Positions 1-12,600 are shown, counted from the first letter of the stretch. The stretch: 64,000 nucleotides of DNA from Nemophila menziesii (GCA_029959085.1 JARWIR010000001.1:20575730-20639729); one strand, 5' to 3'. Notes: generated by a model from the sequence alone, not told the origin. Numbers and translations: made by a program.

Positions 1-182
1 CGATATCTGGTGTTAATTGATTTTCTTGCAATTTTTTTTTCTTAGTATTTTTTTATTTCTGAAAATCAAAACATTTGACTTTGCTAAAACCTTTAGGACA
101 TATTAGTTAAATATAGAACTATATATAAATATCAAAGTTAATTGCATAATGGATCCTTATATTATGCAAAAATTGTAGTATA

Positions 183-380
183 AGAATATAAATTAATTTT
201 GAATTATTTATATTATAAGTTATTAAAGAAAAGAAAAAGAAAAAGCCTATAATATAAATTAATTTCGAATATAAAAAATTATTTATATTATAAGTTATTA
301 AAGAAAAGAAAAAAAAAAGAAGCCTATAATATAAATTAATTTTGAATACAAAAAATTTATTAAAGAAAAAGGAAAAAAAA
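183..380. repeat. AT-rich minisatellite inside the 8.4-kb unit
   Basis: About 2.5 imperfect copies of a 66-77 bp motif, with starts near 188, 254 and 331. Each contains an AT-rich core followed by a purine run rich in AAAGAAAAG. It recurs in copies 2-4, and the copy 4/5 deletion junction falls inside it, so it is a plausible slippage or recombination site. Confidence 0.8.
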
Positions 381-595
381 GGGGGCGGGCGATGGATTGG
401 TTGGGAAGACCAATACCACCACCCTTAATCTTTAAGGATGTCCCAAGTTTAAGATATCTCTTTGTGGATGTCTACTTGAGACAATTACTTATGTGGCACT
501 TGAGTATATTAAGTGCTATTTTCATACCTCATTTGTCGATGTGGTATAATAAGCTAAATTAACATAATAAACTAATTCTGCAGTTTTTTCATCTT

Positions 596-1205
596 TCATC
601 TCCTCAACAATATTCGACTTCATGAAGGATTAAAGAACCATCAGTAGCTTATTCATCTCCGTGTATTTTACTTCAATAATCACTTTGGCTTAATCTAGTT
701 TCATCTGATCCGATTTCTCTTCTTAATTACTTCAATAGTTTCTAATCTTTTAGACTATAATTCAGCAGTGACTTTCTAATATTCTTGCTTTAAATAGTTT
801 TGCTTTTGTTCTATGATCTGGAAATTACCTTGCATTTGGTCTAGCCGATTCCTGGTTAATTCACTTATCTATCAATTTTCATCTTCAGTCGTTTAATTAT
901 GTTCGATGGCTTGTAAGTCAAATCCCAGAAAACGCCTTGAATGTTCAAATCTGCAGCTGCTTTTTTGGAGTAGCTCGGCTTTCTTCATCTCCTCAACATA
1001 ATTTGACTTTAAGAACACCGAGTAGCTTAATCATCTCCGTGTATATTTCTTCAAGAATCACTTTTAAATTCTCCTTTAACATAGTGATGGATGATGGTTT
1101 TAATGGTCTATTCCTGCACCATATATATGTAACTAGCTCTTCTTTTAAAGGTGAAAAATATGACGTTTTTCTATCAGAGTTCTTATTTTTTTTCCATAAA
1201 TTCAT
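596..1205 (-). pseudogene. Degenerate coiled-coil-like frame, copy 1
   Basis: I do not recognise the family. On the minus strand, 1,205-993 is open for 70 codons (Met start, rich in K/E/L/I, with a segment reading TMLKENLKVILEEIYTEM). Below about 930 a second stretch reads like a coiled coil (NRLDQMQGNFQIIEQKQNYL) and then breaks at several stops. The two parts are related: about 80 bp at 595-683 is an imperfect duplicate of 988-1,068, and both encode a K-V-I-(I/L)-E-(V/E)-x-Y-T-E-M motif. The stops are shared by the array copies, so decay came before amplification. A plus-strand frame over the same DNA (937-1,221) has no recognisable content. Confidence 0.35.
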
Positions 1206-2091
1206 TAAAATTTATATTTAGAACTCTTTTCATGAGTATTTTGATTTCCGCTATAGATAGAAGAACGAGGATTGCTACATAATCAGTTAGAAATTCGAAT
1301 TACATGTATATATATGGGAAATGAATTCCGTCAAAATTTGTTAGAAGTTGATGATTTTGTGAATTTCGCTATATATCTTAATTTTAATGTATAGTCTATC
1401 TTTAATACAATCAAGTGGAATAGATTTCACTAGTTTTGTATTTAAGTGAGATCATCATAAAGTTGAGGTCTTTTGTTCAAACTTTGAAAGTTTGAGGACC
1501 TGGGATAGAAAGGTTTAAAGTTTAGAAGGGATCAATGATGAATGAGAGCTGATAAGAAACTTATATGAGATTATCAAAGTTGCTCTTTCGCTTTAGCTAG
1601 AAGTCGCACTTTTGCTTCAAAAAATTGACATTTATGAATTCAAATAACTAATTTACTAATTTAGTCAATAATTGAAGTGATTCACTTCCAGGTGGTTTAT
1701 TTATTGTAGAGCTCTTTTGGAAGAACCATTTCTTTCATACCATAGAGTCAATTGATATTATAATCGAAATTGGATGGAAATATAATTATATACTCCTGAC
1801 TTTTACAAGTCCTTCTAAACAAATACATAATCTATTTCCAGAAAAACTAATTCTGTACTATTGCAAAGATTATTGGCATAAATGGAATACCAGATGGTTA
1901 TTTTGTAGAGTGAATATTTTAGTAATCCATCGACTCTCATTTTCGTGATTACCGTGTTAGTATGCTGAGGTTTAAAGTTCCTTTTCCATTTGAGATTTAG
2001 CTATAGAGGCTCAATGAAACTAGGAAAATGATGATAAAACTAAACCTAGAATAAATACTACTAAGGAACTATCTACCTTTTTTTTATTTCC
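1206..2091. other. Unit interval without a gene (copy 1; repeated in copies 2-4)
   Basis: AT-rich DNA with no coding frame I can support on either strand. Part of it (about 1,386-1,580) resembles 51,345-51,500 downstream of the LENG1-like gene. Its counterpart right of the array (34,304-34,830) is clearly diverged. Confidence 0.6.
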
Positions 2092-2815
2092 AAATAAATA
2101 AAGATATAGCATAAACTATTAATTAAGTTAGTCTACCTAAACTAGAATCCTAAGGTTAAGTAAATAAGAACCTAAATGTGATTAGAGTTATTTTAAACTT
2201 TCTATCAAACACAAGGGAAATTTAACAAATGAATATAAGGTTTGATAAGAAAGTAAAAATGAATAATGCAAGTGATAAGAAAAAAAAAAAATTGAGAAAA
2301 GATTACACAATCATAGTGGTTAGATTTTCTTATATCGACTACCTAAGGTCGCCCACTTTAGGTTTTTCAAATCCTTTCATTAAGTTTCTAGATACCTCTT
2401 AAAGTGATATATAAATCTTTTACAATGAGATTTTTTTTAGGCTAATCCCCAACCTAGAAACCAGACTATGTCATAACTCAAACTCGAACACCTCGAAATA
2501 AAACTTCTTTGTGTAATCTCCTACACAGGTGATCATTTCCGATTGGAAGCCTTCTCTTCGAACTCAAATTTGAACTCGAATCGCTCGTTTATTCTCATAA
2601 AACTTAAATTCTATTACGAGCAAGAGGTACTATCTTGTTTACCGTAAATATTTGATTACAGGAATAGTAAAAAACTCCTAATTAGTGGATAATATAATTA
2701 ATAACAACAAGCCAATAATTTTGATATTAAAATAAATATTAGTTCTTGTGGACTCTTGTTGAAGTGTATGGTGATGAAGTGTGGATTCAAGAAGCGAGTT
2801 AGATGATACAAAATA
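2092..2815 (-). repeat. LTR-like segment inside the unit (copy 1; also copies 2-4)
   Basis: This part of the unit has a diverged relative at 46,469-47,235, so it belongs to a wider repeat family. Read on the minus strand it contains a stretch (about 2,345-2,305) like the R/U5 part of many plant LTRs: a block meaning 'dynamic site, then AACCACTAT, then a terminator-like ATC-rich tail'. In the relative at 46.7 kb this reads as GGAAATCGAACCACTATAAA. That is known from several plant LTR families. Assigning this segment to an LTR is inference, since no paired LTR, primer site or polypurine tract was found. Equivalent positions begin near 10,507, 18,919 and 27,329. Confidence 0.35.
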
Positions 2816-4372
2816 GCCACTCAGGTCCCGTAAACCCTCCAAAAGATGTTCCGTGAGTAGATTAATCTATCACAAAAAAGAAGATATCAAGACCCCAACT
2901 CAAAGTTTATCATCTTGACAAAATAAAAGAAAAGAAAACTCAAAGGGGCCTAAGACCAAATAACCAAAGAAGAAGGACAGATAGAAAGATAATGAATGAA
3001 CCTAAATTAACTATCCAAACAAGTATCATGTAGTGGTGCCAAAGAACTTATACCCAAATACACATAATATATTAACAATCAACATATAATAAATTCAAAA
3101 TTGGATTAAATTCTCAATGCGAGAAGGAGCGATTCTTACTTAGGTCAATATGGAGGCTATAGGGTGTTCATAGGTCCCATCTAGCGTCTAATAGTCCACC
3201 TAGTTATTCCCTAATTGTTCAATTGTCACGTAACCAAGTAGTTAAGAATCTTAAGGTCTTTTTGGTTATTAACGTAGGCTTAGGGACGGTATGATACGTA
3301 TATATGGATAATGTGAAGTGAGCTTTTGATTCTCTCCTCACTAACCATCAACTAATCGCCCTAAACTTGAGTTACACTCGAAGATTTATCTCACTCAGCC
3401 CAATTTGATGCTCTTACTTAGCATCCCCAAGTTCCCTGTAACTCTACTTGATGATTTACAAAACTCCCACTTTGTCGATTCTTATATTTTGATTTTTTTC
3501 TTTTTTATTTCTATATTTTTTGTAAGTTGGCAGTGACACTCTTTTTGAGGTGAGATGTCATGCCACTTATTTTTATTTTTATTTCTTTTTCTCTTTTTTC
3601 AAGACCCTGACAAAGGGTTACAAAACAAAATATCGTCAATATCGAAATACAAGCTCATAATATCCCCACCCAATGTGTTCCCATAATGTGGTCCCACCAT
3701 CCCAAACTCAAGCTCTAAAGACGACTAGTCTTAGGGTTGGATTCAAGTGTAGGTCATATGGTAAATTCTTATAATCTAAGGGGTATGGCTTATAATGTGC
3801 GAAAAAGAAGGCTAAAGGATAAAAAGGGGCTAAGGCGAATAATTATTCAATAAACACGAGTGAGCAAGCTAAGGATTCAAGTAGCTCAACATAGAACTAC
3901 CTTAATCACATACATAACTACTAAGTTTTGTTACTTTTTCACTTTTAGTTCATAAGCTAGGCGGGTTATTCATTAGTTTAGATCTCACGTTCTACACACC
4001 GCTCAAGGCTTCCCATGTTCAAACTCAACTTCTATGAATGGCTTATTAATCCTTTTTATCCTTTATTAAATATTTTCATGCAAATAAATTACGCACTTTG
4101 TGAAATCGTTTAAAGACACTATTTTCTATCATTAACTTGTTGAAATTATGCTTAAAAAGGCACATTCACTACATTCTACACCAATTCCTCATACTGATTT
4201 TTTCCCATAAATTTTATGGTTTTTCGAAAGAAACTAAAAAAAACGGGATGAGAACAACAAGTATCCCACCCGTAACTCAAAACTAAGTCGTGTTCCCACG
4301 ACTCAAAAAACAATAAAATTACTAATATACACTAAACACGGATAAGAAATCAATGAGAGGGATTAGGAGATG
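2816..4372. other. Unit interval without a gene (copy 1; repeated in copies 2-4)
   Basis: No supportable coding frame. Contains T-rich runs near 3,485-3,530 and 3,565-3,600 whose lengths vary by a base or two among copies. Nothing else was recognised. Confidence 0.6.
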
Positions 4373-4828
4373 TTACGCGGCCGTATCGCATTCCTCGAAC
4401 ACACGATCAGAAAGGGTCTCATTTTCTTCCCCGATTTTCTCCATAATCCTATCAATTTCTCGTGCTTGCCTCAGCTAGTACATGACACTGAAGTGATGCT
4501 TGTTTTCTGACTTTGTAATCATGTTCATTGGTGACATGACCCATGCTGGAGGCTCGGGTTCAAATTTATCCATACCTACTTATGAATTTGAAGAGAACCC
4601 ATGATCATTAGCAACTGGTTCCTTCACTTTTTGCTTGACCGAAACTTTGTATCTCAAGTTGTACCTCTTATTTCGTTATGTAGACGCATCAGGGTTTGGC
4701 TTCTTATCATGCGAATCATGGATGAGAAGTGGTGTTTCTTTTGTTCTCCCGAGTAATTTCTTGTTCCTCTTCCTTGCCAAGTTTTGTATCTTCCTCTTGT
4801 AAACTACCGCACCAGTTCTTATCGTCAT
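4373..4828 (-). pseudogene. Unknown 152-codon frame with three in-frame stops, copy 1
   Basis: From an ATG at 4,828 to a TAA at 4,373 the minus strand reads as one continuous 152-codon frame, interrupted by only three stops at spaced positions (about codons 51, 84 and 116). The text between stops looks like protein: a basic N-terminus (RKIQNLARKRNKKLLGRTKE), a proline-rich middle (EPEPPAWVMSPMN) and an acidic end (EKIGEENETLSDRVFEE). I do not recognise the family. Copies 3 and 4 keep the length, and copy 2 has a frameshift. Shared stops mean the frame was dead, or was read by an unusual mechanism, before the array expanded. Ordinary pseudogene decay is much the likelier explanation. Confidence 0.4.
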
Positions 4829-5385
4829 CTCAACAATCCACAACTCAAATATGAAGAAAGTATGAGTTTAAGCACTTGAACTTTGAATGGTTGGTTTTTT
4901 TGGGTTGTTGTGTATAGGAGGATATGTAATGGTGATTGGATGGTGTTTTGTGAAGAATGAAAGAATCTTTCTTGAGGTAGAAGGAATTTTAAAAGATTGG
5001 AAATCTTTGGTGTTTAATGTTGTTATGGAATGGATAGTAAATTCTTAAATTCAAAGGACTAATAGTGCCATTTTTGAGTGTTTGCGCCCCCGTATAGTTA
5101 ATTCAAAATTCAAAGACTCATGAGCAATTTTAGAATGGTAAAAGACTAGTAGTGAATTTTTCAAAGTGTGGTTTTATTATTTTCTAGTTCATGGTTTCAT
5201 TTTTGTGATAGTTTAAGGTTTGATTCTGGTATTTGATAGTCCAAATAGGTAATTCATCATTTTTGTGTTACTTCAGGCGTGTTCGTGTGTTTGTGATAGT
5301 TTAGGGGAGGTTCGTATTTTTTTTATACTTCACGGTGTAATTCTGATTACTTTCTATAGGTTATGTGGTATTTGTTTTGGGTGTG
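4829..5385. other. Unit interval without a gene (copy 1; repeated in copies 2-4)
   Basis: G/T-rich on the plus strand and rising in G content toward the poly-G tract. No coding frame, hairpin or terminal repeat was recognised. Confidence 0.55.
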
Positions 5386-5401
5386 GGGGGGGGGGGGGGG
5401 G
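5386..5401 (+). repeat. Poly-G tract, copy 1 (16 G)
   Basis: Run of 16 G followed within 100 bp by several GGG/GGGG runs, including GGGTGAGGGTGAGGGTGG near 5,467-5,484. The whole 100 bp could form a G-quadruplex. Length differs in every copy. Confidence 0.95.
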
Positions 5402-5824
5402 AGTTCAGTGGGTTTAGGTTTTTATTTATCTTTTAGGGGGATATTTGGGGTTTGTGTTATAGTTCAGGGTGAGGGTGAGGGTGGTTAATTTCACTGAGAG
5501 TCTCTACAATAAGGAACATATGTGTCCTTTTAAAATAATAAATGGCACTATAGATCTGTATAGTGTGCTAAACAATTTATGGTTTTAATTTATTTCACTA
5601 AAGACCCCTTTATTTTGGAAAACAAAATACATTAGTGGTTGTTTTATTATTCAAAACAAGTTAAATTTTGTGGAGTTGATTGCACGATACATCTTGATAT
5701 TTTGCGAAAACTATAGGTCACTAACAATTACACTTATACTTAGATGGTAGACTGGGTCACCAGAGTCTCCAGTCACTAATCGCACACTAGTGGAAAGGTT
5801 TGATGTACTTTTCCCATTTCATGG

Positions 5825-8000
5825 ACTAGGCACTTGTAGGACGTGTTTCATTAAGGTGCCTCATGCCTACGATAAGAAGGACTAGGAACTGGAAGCTCAT
5901 TACTTTTTGTTCCATGACAGTCAGGTTATATCGGTTCTGCGAATGTTTCCAGGCATATCCGAAAGAATAGGAATCATCTTGTTTACTAGTGTAAGATTTT
6001 TTCGTAGTACGTAGGAAATCACCGAGAGTGGGTGACTACTAGAAGGAGATTGTATCGTTAAGAGTCGTGAATGTACTGATTTGGATTGGATTGGATTTGA
6101 TCAATGTATGACAGTATTCAGTTATTGGTTTATACGTTAAAATGTTCCTATATTGTAAACTGGATTTTGTTTAAGAAGTAATTAAATTAGTTTATGAGGT
6201 ACTTATATAAATCTTGTGTTATTGGACAAGACTTATATTGTGTAGTGTTATAATTGTTTGTATGTAGATTTCATACATATGTCAGATTTCATTTCCTAGT
6301 ATCATGCGAGGAACGATGGTGGAAATGATCTACTTCGTGGACCCACTCATCTACTCACATTATGCACTACTCCAAGTATATATAGTATACCCTTTTATTA
6401 TCACATTATGTTTGTTAAACTGGTCTTATTTTTTGTGGACAACCTTAGAAAGAAAACGAACAAAACAAAAATTGGACAAGATGTCCAAGGCCAAGCACGG
6501 GGGTGTGATCCTCAAAATGGTCAGTGTACTCGTTTGTACATTGATCCCGGCCTCGAAGACGGGTCGCCACTCGACTGGGGTATTGGTTCCACTATACGCG
6601 AGAATATGTCACCATACTATTCCCAGTGGACCGATGTACCTAAATCATATCTGACACATGTCTTTGACCAATTACAGGTATTTATACATTTGCATACATT
6701 TTTAAATCTTTTATAGATTTTGTATAGTTGTTTTATAAAAAAATTGTTCGACGTTGGAGGTGTGATTTTTACTTTATGTTCGAGGCTAGCGGACGAGCCA
6801 AGATTGGGGAAGCATATTACACCATTTAATGACCATATGTATTTCTCGTTATCGGGACGACAAGCACATAACCAAAAGAGACTACTATGATAAGGGCCAG
6901 AATCAGAGGATATTGGTGATGAGGACTAAAAAAGGTCTAGTGACTATTCTGAGTCCCCTAAGTTATAGGTTCGTGTTACTTTTTTATTTTTTATTTGTTT
7001 GTGTCTGGGGATCTAACTATACTGCATACATCCATGCAAATATCGTTGTTTTTGCATGGATACGTCCACCGTTGTTTTTGTATTTTTAAATTGATTGTGT
7101 GTGAGGCTCTAACTATACTGCAATCATCTATGGAAGATTAGATGCATGTAAAAAAATAAGAGGAGGTAAGGTGCGGTGCCCAATGGACATGGGCTAGTCA
7201 CTCTTTATTATAGATAAGAAATGCTGCTTGAAGTATATGTTGATTCCATATTAGTTTTATTTGCTTCATGCTAAAATATTAACTAATATGTACCATGAAG
7301 GAAAGAAAGAAGATGTACAATATGTGCTTTCTTCTTTATCGTGTTTCTACTAGGATATCGATTATAAGGAGAAGGAAGGCATGTTGAGGAACGAGCGCTT
7401 TGGTGTCTCCGGTGTGAGTTTCAACTACACTATATATATTTTTGATAACATATATCAAGAATGACTAGTGAATATGCATTTATTTCAGAACCATGCCCAA
7501 TTGAGAGAGGATTTAGTCTCTCAAACCACAAGTTGTGCCGTCTGGAGCTTATCCCTTTGTCTGTATCGACCCAATTGTCAAGGAAGGATCAGGTCGATTC
7601 GGTCACTAGGGTTATGATGAGGTATGGGAAATGGATCTAGGAATTGGAAGACATGTGTAGGTCTAGTGTCGAAGATAAAAGTGAATTGTCTACTTCCACC
7701 GCATCGAGTTAGTCGAGGATTTCCACGGCCTAGTCGCACAAATTAACATCAACTTGATTGCGCAAGGTTACCCGTCGTATTCCCGCAACATCGACCAACT
7801 CCATCAACTCGACAATTACCACATAGGCGACTTTGTGGCATACGGAACCGAGGACTTTCTTGTGTAATATGACCAGTACCAGGATTATAATGGCTGGCCC
7901 AGTTACGATTCCGCTCGAAATTGACGACCTATGATTCTTTCGGTACTCTTGATGACCAAGACAAACCTGATGATGATGACACACAAGGTAAATAACCGTC
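5825..8000 (+). pseudogene. Plant En/Spm (Ptta)-like transposase remnant, copy 1
   Basis: A set of plus-strand coding-like fragments. The best is 6,408-6,676. It ends in YYSQWTDVPKSYLTHVFDQL, which resembles the 'y..W..VP......V...L' stretch of plant Ptta/En/Spm transposase-type proteins (Pfam Transposase_24), and is followed by a good splice donor (CAG|GTATTT) at 6,676. Earlier, 5,825-6,080 reads through with three stops. Later pieces near 7,360-7,410 and 7,737-7,867 look like exons; the last ends at a TAA at 7,865 in copies 1, 3 and 4, but not in copy 2. Two overlapping open frames (6,304-6,654 and 6,408-6,716) compete, and I favour the second. Family assignment is tentative. No intact transposase, TIR pair or target-site duplication was found. 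Confidence 0.38.
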
Positions 8001-8241
8001 ATATATCAGAATTTGATTGTTATATTTAGGTTGTGTTTCTTTATGTACTATTTTTCATTTACTCCCCGACTGATATACATTAATTGACTTTGTGGACACC
8101 ATCCGCGACATTTATTTATGTATATTTTTCGTAATTGGGCGTTTAATTAGTATTCGAAACATTTTCTTAATGTGTTCGAAACAAATGAAACGCAAATTCG
8201 CAAACATGAGTTATTTTGAATATGGGGTTTTTAAACAACCT

Positions 8242-8265
8242 TTAGCGACAAACAGTCGTCGCTAA
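8242..8265. repeat. CACTA-type subterminal inverted repeat, copy 1
   Basis: TTAGCGAC, 8 nt, GTCGCTAA: perfect 8-bp arms. Many plant CACTA (En/Spm) transposons carry runs of such TTAGCGAC/GTCGCTAA motifs just inside their ends. Only one pair is present and no CACTA terminus was found, so this is a remnant at most. It fits the En/Spm-like coding remnant just upstream. Confidence 0.5.
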
Positions 8266-9010
8266 GGATTTAATATTTTATTTATTTATTTAGTTACTCT
8301 TTAGCAAAAACCATTGTATTGGGTTATTTCTGAACATTGGTGGTTGTTTGATATAGTTTGATTGTAGGCTTGTAATATAAAGTGTTTATCAGTAGATGTA
8401 ATAATAACAAAACCACGATATCTGGTGTTAATTGATTTTCTTGCAATTTTTTTTTCTTAGTATTTTTTTATTTCTGAAAATCAAAACATTTGACTTTGCT
8501 AAAACCTTTTAGACATATTAGTTAAATATAGAACTATATATAAATATCAAAGTTAATTGCATAATGGATCCTTATATTATGCAAAAATTGTAGTATAAGA
8601 ATATAAATTAATTTTGAATTATTTATATTATAAGTTATTAAAGAAAAGAAAAAGAAAAAGCCTATAATATAAATTAATTTCGAATATAAAAAATTATTTA
8701 TATTATAAGTTATTAAAGAAAAGAAAAAAAAAAGAAGCCTATAATATAAATTAATTTTGAATACAAAAAATTTATTAAAGAAAAAGGAAAAAAAAGGGGG
8801 CGGGCGATGGATTGGTTGGGAAGACCAATACCACCACCCTTAATCTTTAAGGATGTCCCAAGTTTAAGATATCTCTTTGTGGATGTCTACTTGAGACAAT
8901 TACTTATGTGGCACTTGAGTATATTAAGTGCTATTTTCATACCTCATTTGTCGATGTGGTATAATAAGCTAAATTAACATAATAAACTAATTCTGCAGTT
9001 TTTTCATCTT

Positions 9011-9620
9011 TCATCTCCTCAACAATATTCGACTTCATGAAGGATTAAAGAACCATCAGTAGCTTATTCATCTCCGTGTATTTTACTTCAATAATCACTT
9101 TGGCTTAATCTAGTTTCATCTGATCCGATTTCTCTTCTTAATTACTTCAATAGTTTCTAATCTTTTAGACTATAATTCAGCAGTGACTTTCTAATATTCT
9201 TGCTTTAAATAGTTTTGCTTTTGTTCTATGATCTGGAAATTACCTTGCATTTGGTCTAGCCGATTCCTGGTTAATTCACTTATCTATCAATTTTCATCTT
9301 CAGTCGTTTAATTATGTTCGATGGCTTGTAAGTCAAATCCCAGAAAACGCCTTGAATGTTCAAATCTGCAGCTGCTTTTTTGGAGTAGCTCGGCTTTCTT
9401 CATCTCCTCAGCATAATTTGACTTTAAGAACACCGAGTAGCTTAATCATCTCCGTGTATATTTCTTCAAGAATCACTTTTAAATTCTCCTTTAACATAGT
9501 GATGGATGATGGTTTTAATGGTCTATTCCTGCACCATATATATGTAACTAGCTCTTCTTTTAAAGGTGAAAAATATGACGTTTTTCTATCAGAGTTCTTA
9601 TTTTTTTTCCATAAATTCAT
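9011..9620 (-). pseudogene. Degenerate coiled-coil-like frame, copy 2
   Basis: Second array copy of the frame described at 596-1,205. One substitution in the shared text (cagcat instead of caacat near 9,410) is the only difference noticed. Confidence 0.33.
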
Positions 9621-12600
9621 TAAAATTTATATTTAGAACTCTTTTCATGAGTATTTTGATTTCCGCTATAGATAGAAGAACGAGGATTGCTACATAATCA
9701 GTTAGAAATTCGAATTACATGTATATATATGGGAAATGAATTCCGTCAAAATTTGTTAGAAGTTGATGATTTTGTGAATTTCGCTATATATCTTAATTTT
9801 AATGTATAGTCTATCTTTAATACAATCAAGTGGAATAGATTTCACTAGTTTTGTATTTAAGTGAGATCATCATAAAGTTGAGGTCTTTTGTTCAAACTTT
9901 GAAAGTTTGAGGACCTGGGATAGAAAGGTTTAAAGTTTAGAAGGGATCAATGATGAATGAGAGCTGATAAGAAACTTATATGAGATTATCAAAGTTGCTC
10001 TTTCGCTTTAGCTAGAAGTCGCACTTTTGCTTCAAAAAATTGACATTTATGAATTCAAATAACTAATTTACTAATTTAGTCAATAATTGAAGTGATTCAC
10101 TTCCAGGTGGTTTATTTATTGTAGAGCTCTTTTGGAAGAACCATTTCTTTCATACCATAGAGTCAATTGATATTATAATCGAAATTGGATGGAAATATAA
10201 TTATATACTCCTGACTTTTACAAGTCCTTCTAAACAAATACATAATCTATTTCCAGAAAAACTAATTCTGTACTATTGCAAAGATTATTGGCATAAATGG
10301 AATACCAGATGGTTATTTTGTAGAGTGAATATTTTAGTAATCCATCGACTCTCATTTTCGTGATTACCGTGTTAGTATGCTGAGGTTTAAAGTTCCTTTT
10401 CCATTTGAGATTTAGCTATAGAGGCTCAATGAAACTAGGAAAATGATGATAAAACTAAACCTAGAATAAATACTACTAAGGAACTATCTACCTTTTTTTT
10501 ATTTCCAAATAAATAAAGATATAGCATAAACTATTAATTAAGTTAGTCTACCTAAACTAGAATCCTAAGGTTAAGTAAATAAGAACCTAAATGTGATTAG
10601 AGTTATTTTAAACTTTCTATCAAACACAAGGGAAATTTAACAAATGAATATAAGGTTTGATAAGAAAGTAAAAATGAATAATGCAAGTGATAAGAAAAAA
10701 AAAATTGAGAAAAGATTACACAATCATAGTGGTTAGATTTTCTTATATCGACTACCTAAGGTCGCCCACTTTAGGTTTTTCAAATCCTTTCATTAAGTTT
10801 CTAGATACCTCTTAAAGTGATATATAAATCTTTTACAATGAGATTTTTTTTAGGCTAATCCCCAACCTAGAAACCAGACTATGTCATAACTCAAACTCGA
10901 ACACCTCGAAATAAAACTTCTTTGTGTAATCTCCTACACAGGTGATCATTTCCGATTGGAAGCCTTCTCTTCGAACTCAAATTTGAACTCGAATCGCTCG
11001 TTTATTCTCATAAAACTTAAATTCTATTACGAGCAAGAGGTACTATCTTGTTTACCGTAAATATTTGATTACAGGAATAGTAAAAAACTCCTAATTAGTG
11101 GATAATATAATTAATAACAACAAGCCAATAATTTTGATATTAAAATAAATATTAGTTCTTGTGGACTCTTGTTGAAGTGTATGGTGATGAAGTGTGGATT
11201 CAAGAAGCGAGTTAGATGATACAAAATAGCCACTCAGGTCCCGTAAACCCTCCAAAAGATGTTCCGTGAGTAGATTAATCTATCACAAAAAAGAAGATAT
11301 CAAGACCCCAACTCAAAGTTTATCATCTTGACAAAATAAAAGAAAAGAAAACTCAAAGGGGCCTAAGACCAAATAACCAAAGAAGAAGGACAGATAGAAA
11401 GATAATGAATGAACCTAAATTAACTATCCAAACAAGTATCATGTAGTGGTGCCAAAGAACTTATACCCAAATACACATAATATATTAACAATCAACATAT
11501 AATAAATTCAAAATTGGATTAAATTCTCAATGCGAGAAGGAGCGATTCTTACTTAGGTCAATATGGAGGCTATAGGGTGTTCATAGGTCCCATCTAGCGT
11601 CTAATAGTCCACCTAGTTATTCCCTAATTGTTCAATTGTCACGTAACCAAGTAGTTAAGAATCTTAAGGTCTTTTTGGTTATTAACGTAGGCTTAGGGAC
11701 GGTATGATACGTATATATGGATAATGTGAAGTGAGCTTTTGATTCTCTCCTCACTAACCATCAACTAATCGCCCTAAACTTGAGTTACACTCGAAGATTT
11801 ATCTCACTCAGCCCAATTTGATGCTCTTACTTAGCATCCCCAAGTTCCCTGTAACTCTACTTGATGATTTACAAAACTCCCACTTTGTCGATTCTTATAT
11901 TTTGATTTTTTTTCTTTTTTATTTCTATATTTTTTGTAAGTTGGCAGTGACACTCTTTTTGAGGTGAGATGTCATGCCACTTATTTTTATTTTTATTTCT
12001 TTTTCTCTTTTTTCAAGACCCTGACAAAGGGTTACAAAACAAAATATCGTCAATATCGAAATACAAGCTCATAATATCCCCACCCAATGTGTTCCCATAA
12101 TGTGGTCCCACCATCCCAAACTCAAGCTCTAAAGACGACTAGTCTTAGGGTTGGATTCAAGTGTAGGTCATATGGTAAATTCTTATAATCTAAGGGGTAT
12201 GGCTTATAATGTGCGAAAAAGAAGGCTAAAGGATAAAAAGGGGCTAAGGCGAATAATTATTCAATAAACACGAGTGAGCAAGCTAAGGATTCAAGTAGCT
12301 CAACATAGAACTACCTTAATCACATACATAACTACTAAGTTTTGTTACTTTTTCACTTTTAGTTCATAAGCTAGGCGGGTTATTCATTAGTTTAGATCTC
12401 ACGTTCTACACACCGCTCAAGGCTTCCCATGTTCAAACTCAACTTCTATGAATGGCTTATTAATCCTTTTTATCCTTTATTAAATATTTTCATGCAAATA
12501 AATTACGCACTTTGTGAAATCGTTTAAAGACACTATTTTCTATCATTAACTTGTTGAAATTATGCTTAAAAAGGCACATTCACTACATTCTACACCAATT

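Larger units (their letters stand above)
1..8415 (+). repeat. Array unit, copy 1
   Basis: First visible copy, used here as the reference for unit coordinates. Private variants include an extra A near 7,040 and an A where copies 2-4 have C near 6,476. It shares with copy 4 the spelling at unit position 90-96 and the bases flanking the poly-G tract, which copies 2 and 3 write differently. Confidence 0.95.

Noticed and set aside
937..1221. Plus-strand 94-codon open frame present in all copies
   Set aside because: Lies opposite the minus-strand coiled-coil frame, is rich in Ser/Phe and has no recognisable motif. Its recurrence is explained by tandem duplication, not by coding constraint.
6829..7089. 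Plus-strand 86-103 codon frames after the transposase-like core
   Set aside because: Length differs between copies because of a single-base indel, and the hydrophobic C-terminus comes from T-rich DNA. At most the first ~35 codons could be an exon of the transposase remnant.
7730..8002. Minus-strand 90-codon frame in copies 1, 3 and 4
   Set aside because: Antisense to the coding-like plus-strand exon, destroyed in copy 2, and without any motif.
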